A stretch of DNA of 9,576 nt from Clostridiales bacterium. GTDB taxonomy: Bacteria; Bacillota; Clostridia; Lachnospirales; Lachnospiraceae. Shown here one piece after another: positions 5,768 through 9,576 of this stretch (positions within the stretch are counted from its first letter, which is position 1; every line of letters starts with the position of its first letter). The DNA lies in contig JAJBVF010000171.1 in assembly GCA_020859965.1 (NCBI GenBank), positions 1 through 9,576 on the forward strand, written 5' to 3'. The position numbers and the translations under genes were made by a program. The notes beneath the pieces were generated by a model. The model had not been told where the DNA came from. It made no database searches and worked only from the letters and a program-made list of their open reading frames with translations.

Positions 5768-6130
5768 ATGAAAGATATTAAATGCCCGCTGTGCGGGAGA
5801 TCGTTACAATTCTTCCCTGATTTGCATGAGATAGCAATGGGGCGCATCGGGTGTCCAAATTGCGATTGGACTACTCTTTTAGGATTCGAGGAAACCGTTT
5901 GGGAGGAAGCAGAAAAAATCGTCTCCAAGTTCCCTCCAATCATGAGGGTTAATGTAGGGGATAAATTAACGTATTTTGGAACAAGGGATTTTGTAACAGT
6001 CGTTCGTAAAGACACGAAATCATGTGAAATTCAAATAGAAACTCCGGAAGGAGAACTCTACATTATTGAACCTAAAGATGTTCATAAATGGCCGTGGGAA
6101 CTTGAACGGAAAGGAGGGGAGGAACAATGA
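5768..6130 (+). CDS. Zinc-ribbon protein, Lar-like N-terminus
   Basis: From the ATG at 5768 the protein has 120 residues. Residues 6-32 hold two CPxC knuckles (C6-P-L-C9 and C29-P-N-C32) that form a classic zinc ribbon, reminiscent of the N-terminus of Lar-type restriction-alleviation proteins. The second half contains strands (VGDKLTYFGTRDFVTVV and SCEIQIETPEGELYIIEP) and ends in a Trp-rich, charged tail. The gene is visibly more AT-rich than its neighbours, hinting at separate acquisition. Function is unproven; a restriction-alleviation role is only a possibility suggested by the ribbon. An ATGA overlap links it to the next gene. Confidence 0.7.
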   Translation: MKDIKCPLCGRSLQFFPDLHEIAMGRIGCPNCDWTTLLGFEETVWEEAEKIVSKFPPIMRVNVGDKLTYFGTRDFVTVVRKDTKSCEIQIETPEGELYIIEPKDVHKWPWELERKGGEEQ

Positions 6131-6372
6131 AAAGGAACCCTCACATTATCGTTCAGCAGGTCTGTCCGTGCAGGAGAACCAAAGACGGGGAATATGAAGT
6201 CCAGGTAGCGATTGTGCACCACAATGGCATAACGGGCCGTTACCGCATGGGGTACGCCACCAAACGACATGCACGGTGGGCGCAGCACCTTATTTGCACG
6301 ACAAAGAATGCCTCACGCCTCCGTTGTTTCAATGAACTTAAATCCTTAATTGAGGAAGGAGGCCAGCAATGA
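6127..6372 (+). CDS. Small basic protein, unknown
   Basis: This 81-residue protein is bracketed by ATGA overlaps on both sides, which supports both ends. It begins with strand-like sequence (HIIVQQVCPC), then a two-strand unit (YEVQVAIVHHNGITGRYRMG). A helix with basic and aromatic residues follows (TKRHARWAQHLICTTKN), then a short acidic C-terminal helix. It has four cysteines, including a CPC motif, but no clear zinc-site spacing. It is not recognised as a known family. Confidence 0.65.
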   Translation: MKRNPHIIVQQVCPCRRTKDGEYEVQVAIVHHNGITGRYRMGYATKRHARWAQHLICTTKNASRLRCFNELKSLIEEGGQQ

Positions 6373-6716
6373 TTAACATCCTCTTATCCGTCAGGCAGCC
6401 TTATTCCGGTAAAATTCTGTCCGGAGAAAAAACATGGGAACTACGCAAGAACGCGCCGCGCATCCCCCGCGGAGAACACGTCACGCTCTGGACCTACGAA
6501 TCCGGCAAAGACGGGGCGCGGGCGATCATCGGCAAGTGCCGGATGGTCTCCTATGTACGCATGCTTTATATGCCATCCGGGCAAGCCCTGGAACTATTGA
6601 TCAAAGACGCCTGCGTTTCCTGCTGGGCTATCTCCATGACGATGATGTCAAAAAATATGCCGCGGCATTTGGCGTGGATATGGCGGACGGAAAGGAGGGG
6701 GAATGAACACCTTTAA
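6369..6716 (+). CDS. ASCH-domain protein, apparently frameshifted near its 3' end
   Basis: The first 84 residues or so match the ASCH fold, an RNA-binding/PUA-like domain. SVRQPYSGKILSGEKTWELR carries the characteristic G-E-K-x-x-E-x-R motif, followed by HVTLWTYES and the GKCRMVSYVRML strand. After about 6620 this frame gives poor sequence (WAISMTMMSK) and runs over the next gene to 6716. The -1 frame instead gives FLLGYLHDDDVKKYAAAFGV, which fits the C-terminal helix/strand expected in ASCH proteins. That frame stops at 6706 with an ATGA overlap to the next gene, as its neighbours do. The likely reading is an indel near 6618-6626 in a formerly intact 110-115-residue protein. An A AAA AAT heptamer in phase at 6650-6656 could alternatively allow -1 slippage. 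Confidence 0.75.
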   Translation: MINILLSVRQPYSGKILSGEKTWELRKNAPRIPRGEHVTLWTYESGKDGARAIIGKCRMVSYVRMLYMPSGQALELLIKDACVSCWAISMTMMSKNMPRHLAWIWRTERRGNEHL

Positions 6717-6894
6717 ACCATTGAAAAATTATCTGGTTAGATGGTGGATGCGGAGGCATTGCGTCCATGTCGTCCGGTATGCCCGGAAATCCAAATGGAA
6801 AGGCTGCCCTTATGTCCTAGGATTCTGGACAGGTGGCTGCCCTTTCTGTAGCCATTACAAGCCGCGGAAAAAACGAACTACAACCCCCAACTGA
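6703..6894 (+). CDS. Small Cys-rich basic protein, unknown
   Basis: This 63-residue, strongly basic protein starts at an ATG overlapping the stop of the ASCH conserved frame (ATGA). It has Trp-rich basic sequence near the N-terminus (YLVRWWMRRHCVHVVRYARK) and a second half containing C35, then GGCPFC with C46 and C49. C20 or the nearby His22 could complete a zinc site. The C-terminus is a run of Lys/Arg. It may bind nucleic acid, but no family is recognised. A 13-bp gap separates it from the nuclease-like gene downstream. Confidence 0.6.
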   Translation: MNTFKPLKNYLVRWWMRRHCVHVVRYARKSKWKGCPYVLGFWTGGCPFCSHYKPRKKRTTTPN

Positions 6895-6907
6895 CACTTT
6901 TTTGATT

Positions 6908-7432
6908 ATGGCGCGTAAACCAACATCTTTAATACCAAGGACGCACCGGGAACTTTGCGAAATTGCTGAACGCTGGCTCCTGGGCTCCCAACGTTGCCGG
7001 GTGGCGATCGCAGAACCGAACTGCATCGTTACGGACGAGCAGCCCGATGCTATAGGGTTCCGCGGGTGCGGGAGCGTTCTTGTTGAGGCCAAAACCAGCC
7101 TGAACGACTTCCGGGCAGACCTCAAAAAGCCGTTCCGCGTTTATCCACAGAATGGGATGGGGCTTTACCGCTATTACATTTGCGAGCCGGGAGTAATCAC
7201 GGAAGATGACCTGCCGGAACGGTGGGGATTGCTGTATGTCCTCCCTGGTGGACGGGTGCGGACAATCCGGCACGGCAAATACTTCCGCGAAGTGAACTAC
7301 GCCGCGGAAAGAAGCCTTTTGACTGCATGTCTTTACATCCAGAAGCCGCTAAAAATCAATACTGTCCAGGGTAGGAAAATACAGCTCTCACCTGCATTTG
7401 GAGCAGAAGCAAAAGAGACGGAGGGGATATAG
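6908..7432 (+). CDS. MmcB-like PD-(D/E)XK nuclease-fold protein
   Basis: From the ATG at 6908 this is a 174-residue protein; a GTG at 6833 would add an N-terminal extension overlapping the previous gene and is less likely. After an N-terminal helix (HRELCEIAERWLL) come candidate catalytic residues: Asp47 in EQPDAIG and E60-A-K62 in SVLVEAKTSLNDFRADLKK. These are the D...E-x-K pattern of PD-(D/E)XK enzymes. The following YRYYICEPGVITEDDLPERW and GLLYVLPGGRVRTIRHG segments resemble the matching part of MmcB-family proteins, associated with DNA repair. It probably acts on DNA, perhaps nicking or processing phage or host DNA. It lies just upstream of the replication initiator-like gene. The fold call is moderate to good; the activity is not shown. 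Confidence 0.75.
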   Translation: MARKPTSLIPRTHRELCEIAERWLLGSQRCRVAIAEPNCIVTDEQPDAIGFRGCGSVLVEAKTSLNDFRADLKKPFRVYPQNGMGLYRYYICEPGVITEDDLPERWGLLYVLPGGRVRTIRHGKYFREVNYAAERSLLTACLYIQKPLKINTVQGRKIQLSPAFGAEAKETEGI

Positions 7433-7437
7433 TATAT

Positions 7438-8478
7438 ATGGAATTTATCAACATCCCAACAGCCTTGTTTTCCAGCCCCGAATATATCGGGGCGGAACCC
7501 GTACAGCGCGCCACCTGGATTTCTCTCCTGGCGTGGTGTTGTGAACAGGAGAATGGCGGCATCATTGAGGGTTGCCGCTCCTGGGGCATGCGTCGCTGGA
7601 TGCAGACTTGCGGCGTGACGGACCAGGAAATCAACGAGGAAAACGAACTTTACCATTTTGACGGTGATCATCTGGTCGTGTTCGGCTATCCCCCTGAGAT
7701 TCAGGAAACCCTCAAAGTCACAAGGATACCCTCCCGTGAAAATGGGAAGCTGGGGGGACGCCCGAAGAAAACCAATGTTGAAACCAACATAGGAACCAAC
7801 GCGGGAACCGAAGAAAAACCTACGTCGGTTTTTTCAGAAACCAACGTAGGAACCGGAATAGGAACCAACGTAGCCCCCTATGTTGAAACCTATCCGAAAA
7901 CCGTAAGGGAAGGGAAGGAAAGGAAGGAAGGAAATAATGGGGGGAAGAAAACTACTACGGTGAACAGTACACCGGAGGAAGAACCGCCCGCTGATCCTGT
8001 TCCGCCTCCTACCCCCCATGAATCCTTTCCTGGTTTTTCTCCGGGCACTTCGCCCTCCTACGACTCGTCGGCGTGGATTGCCTTGCAGCCCCTGGCGGAG
8101 TGGGTCAAGACGCTGCGGCCCGGCTGGGACGTAAGCAAGTTCACGGGGACGGAACGCTCCGCCCTGCTTACCATGCACAAAAGCCTTGGAGGCGTTGTGC
8201 CGGAGGCCGCCAAGGACTGCGTATCCCGGTATCTGGCCGCGGCTCCCGCCAATGCAAGCAAGTGGGATTATCCGCCGGACAGGCTACTGTTCATGAAAAC
8301 CTTCGGAGAAATCGTCCAGAAAGCATTTGCATGGGACCGGGCCCAACCCCGGCCCAAGAAGAAGTTCAAACCCGAACAACCCCGGCAGCCGGAAGGGCCC
8401 GTCGTGGATACCGATACCGCCGCGGCTGAAATCCGGGTGTTGATGAAAGAAATAGGATTAGGAGGAAACGAAGAATGA
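7438..8478 (+). CDS. Phage replication initiator/replisome organiser-like protein
   Basis: This 346-residue protein has the architecture of O-like phage replication proteins. Residues 1-90 look like a winged-helix N-terminal domain (WISLLAWCCEQENGGIIEGC, RSWGMRRWMQTCGV, then HLVVFGY). SRENGKLGGRPKKTN at 99-113 is a hallmark lead-in to the linker of such proteins. The linker (about 113-205) is low-complexity, with repeating T-N-x-G units encoded by a DNA repeat array, then basic and proline-rich stretches. Residues 211-300 form a second helical domain (WIALQPLAEWVKTL, YPPDRLLFMKTFGEIVQKAF), and a basic tail ends in a short acidic helix. Known parallel: lambda O binds iterons inside its own gene and recruits the helicase loader. 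GGAGGGG lies about 11 bp before the ATG. It ends in an ATGA overlap. Confidence 0.75.
   Translation: MEFINIPTALFSSPEYIGAEPVQRATWISLLAWCCEQENGGIIEGCRSWGMRRWMQTCGVTDQEINEENELYHFDGDHLVVFGYPPEIQETLKVTRIPSRENGKLGGRPKKTNVETNIGTNAGTEEKPTSVFSETNVGTGIGTNVAPYVETYPKTVREGKERKEGNNGGKKTTTVNSTPEEEPPADPVPPPTPHESFPGFSPGTSPSYDSSAWIALQPLAEWVKTLRPGWDVSKFTGTERSALLTMHKSLGGVVPEAAKDCVSRYLAAAPANASKWDYPPDRLLFMKTFGEIVQKAFAWDRAQPRPKKKFKPEQPRQPEGPVVDTDTAAAEIRVLMKEIGLGGNEE
7768..7890 (+). repeat. Iteron-like repeat array inside replication gene, putative origin
   Basis: Units with consensus GRAACCAACRTAGG recur at 12-nt phase. The clearest copies are at 7780-7793, 7792-7805, 7837-7850 and 7861-7874, with degenerate ones at 7768, 7815 and 7849. 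An inverted pair, CAACGTAG (7866-7873) and CTATGTTG (7878-7885), faces across CCCC with one G-T mismatch. The array lies in the linker-coding part of the initiator-like gene, as lambda ori does in O. Origin function is inferred. Confidence 0.6.
7905..7951 (+). repeat. Polypurine tract next to the iteron-like array
   Basis: Forty-five of 47 bases are purines, including 30 uninterrupted at 7905-7934 built from GGGAA/GGAA units. It directly follows the repeat array. Such a tract could ease duplex opening or form a triplex or R-loop at an origin, but it also simply encodes the Lys/Glu/Gly-rich linker. Confidence 0.5.
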
Positions 8479-8774
8479 GACCCCCCAAACCATCCCTGCG
8501 AAAGAATAAGCCAACGCGGCGCGGAAAGCCCGGCTCCTACAAGCTGCGCTTGACGCTTCTGGTGGACCCCAAGAAGAACGGGCAGCTTGTTGAGCTGGGG
8601 CTTGGAACCAGCAACAGGCGGGAAGCCGAGGAGCGCGCCAAAGGCATCATTTCTGCCTTGGAAACAGCCGGTCTTTACCGCCGCCCCGCCGTCCGCATTT
8701 TGGAGCATCACGTAGCCCAATTTGGGAGAGTTGAAAAAACACCCTTTGATCATCCAGAATTACCCTTATGGTGA
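8475..8774 (+). CDS. Small protein with integrase arm-binding-like (AP2-like) domain
   Basis: This 99-residue protein is coupled by ATGA to the replication gene. After a basic N-terminus (residues 1-19, KNKPTRRGKPG) it has YKLRLTLLVDPKKNGQLVEL, then GLGTSNRREAEERAKGIISA. This three-strand-plus-helix pattern, with the GT-x-x-x-x-EAEE turn, is typical of the arm-type DNA-binding domain at the N-terminus of tyrosine integrases. No catalytic integrase domain follows; the last 30 residues are short and unlike any known domain. It may be a free-standing DNA-binding protein. The next gene starts 7 bp before its stop. Confidence 0.6.
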   Translation: MRPPKPSLRKNKPTRRGKPGSYKLRLTLLVDPKKNGQLVELGLGTSNRREAEERAKGIISALETAGLYRRPAVRILEHHVAQFGRVEKTPFDHPELPLW

Positions 8775-9576
8775 CGCCCCTGGAAAAGTTCCTGGTAAAA
8801 CATCCCGCCCCCTCCGGCATGGATTCAAAGGAGTGGGCGGCCTTGTCGGCTGTGGCGTGCGAGGATAAATTCTTTTCATCCAAGCAGGAAAACAAGCGGC
8901 TGCTGGGGCGCCTGTACATGCTGATCAAAGACTACCTTTCCGGGGAGAAGGAAACCCTCCCCAATGGGGAAACGGTCATCAAGGTGGGGAGTGCTGCGGA
9001 CTTTTCCAACCAGGCGCTTCAATGGCTCCAAACCGAGGGGCTTGTTCCCGCGGACGCCGAGGGCCCGAAGTACCACAACGACGTCAAAAACATCGGGGCC
9101 CTGGCCCGCCTGAAGCTCATTTTCAAAACCAACGTCCGGCAAAGCATTGGGGCGGCCCAGTGGGAAGCATCCATGAAGCCGGCCAACCTGAAGGCATGGC
9201 CCGCCTTCCGGTTCATCCGCATCACGGGAGCCAAGACAAAGCGGCTTGTCCATGTCATCAATGAGGACGCCGTCCGGCTCAAAACCGACTTTACTTTTTG
9301 GGCGGACGAAATGAACGCTGCCAGCCTGGGGGGCTTTGAGGTTCCCTGGCCGCCGTTCGGCTTCAACTCCTACATGGACCAGGAGCCCGTTTCCCGGGCG
9401 GAATGCGAACGGCTGGGACTACTCAAGCCCGGAGAGCCGTTGAAGCGTCCACGGGGCGCGGAACGCTTCGGGATTGACCTGATTGAAAGGTACGGGTACG
9501 GCAAGAAGGCCAGCACGGCCAAACTCCCTGAAGCACTCAAGACGAAGCTGAAGAAGGTTTATGAAGACCGCTGGGG
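8768..9576 (+). CDS. MuF/SPP1-gp7-like minor head protein, partial at window end
   Basis: This frame is open from the ATG at 8768 to the window end (269 codons plus 2 nt), so the C-terminus is missing. Residues 1-110 are mainly helical. RLKLIFKTNVRQSIGAAQWE at 114-133 matches the R-x-x-x-I-x-+-TN-x-x-x-x-x-x-G pattern of MuF-type head morphogenesis proteins. It is followed by a FRFIRITGAK strand, His162, FTFWADE, and VPWPPFGFNS at 192-201, then SRAECERLGL. The usual PPxGxNCRC motif lacks its cysteines here. Members of the family are minor head proteins near the portal and sometimes carry toxin domains. No terminase or portal gene precedes it, which is unusual. The start overlaps the upstream gene. 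Confidence 0.6.
   Translation, partial: MVTPLEKFLVKHPAPSGMDSKEWAALSAVACEDKFFSSKQENKRLLGRLYMLIKDYLSGEKETLPNGETVIKVGSAADFSNQALQWLQTEGLVPADAEGPKYHNDVKNIGALARLKLIFKTNVRQSIGAAQWEASMKPANLKAWPAFRFIRITGAKTKRLVHVINEDAVRLKTDFTFWADEMNAASLGGFEVPWPPFGFNSYMDQEPVSRAECERLGLLKPGEPLKRPRGAERFGIDLIERYGYGKKASTAKLPEALKTKLKKVYEDRW

Noticed and set aside
5404..6015. Minus-strand open frame of 203 codons opposite the accessory genes.
   Set aside because: It spans several plus-strand genes with ATGA-type junctions and a zinc ribbon, and its product shows no domain-like pattern.
8268..8753. Minus-strand open frame of 161 codons across the end of the replication gene and the small arm-binding-like gene.
   Set aside because: It is antisense to two coupled genes with better coding evidence and has no recognisable motif or ribosome binding site.

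Overview
The window looks like the left-hand, early part of a temperate phage or prophage genome. It holds a divergently transcribed CI/LexA-type repressor, a two-promoter operator region, and a long run of rightward genes for small regulators, recombination, accessory functions and replication. It ends in what may be the first head gene. The host is a Gram-negative-type bacterium with mostly weak Shine-Dalgarno sequences and moderate to high GC in the main gene run. The gene style recalls prophages of Akkermansia (Verrucomicrobiota), but that is an impression from gene content and needs a database search. No integrase, attachment site, tRNA, IS element or CRISPR array is visible.

Layout. 1-118: AT-rich edge with nothing firm. 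119-1006 (minus): repressor with an N-terminal HTH and a self-cleaving S24 peptidase domain. 1010-1104: switch region carrying two perfect 22-bp operator copies in opposite orientation, each sitting in the -35/-10 spacer of one of two divergent promoters, with a degenerate third site between them. 1128-2592: five small early genes, including a one-helix membrane protein and two HTH proteins of the excisionase/MerR style. 2627-3238: acidic protein of unknown function. 3245-3278: strong hairpin with a mutually exclusive alternative fold.

3305-5431 is a recombination cassette: a RecT-type annealase, a YqaJ/lambda-type exonuclease and a RuvC-like resolvase. 5428-6894 is a chain of short genes mostly joined by ATGA stop-start overlaps: a small beta-rich protein, a zinc-ribbon protein, an unknown, an ASCH-domain protein with an apparent frameshift, and a small Cys-rich basic protein. 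6908-7432 encodes a PD-(D/E)XK-like protein of MmcB type.

7438-8478 encodes a replication initiator-like protein. Its central linker is encoded by a 12-nt-phased repeat array followed by a polypurine tract, a lambda-O-like arrangement suggesting an internal origin. 8475-8774 encodes a small protein resembling an integrase arm-binding domain without a catalytic domain. 8768 to the window end is a partial gene resembling MuF/SPP1-gp7 minor head proteins.

Working model (inference). The repressor holds both divergent promoters, and DNA damage would trigger its cleavage. The rightward transcript then makes regulators, recombination proteins that process and anneal phage DNA ends, small host-takeover or anti-defence proteins, and the initiator that acts on repeats inside its own gene.
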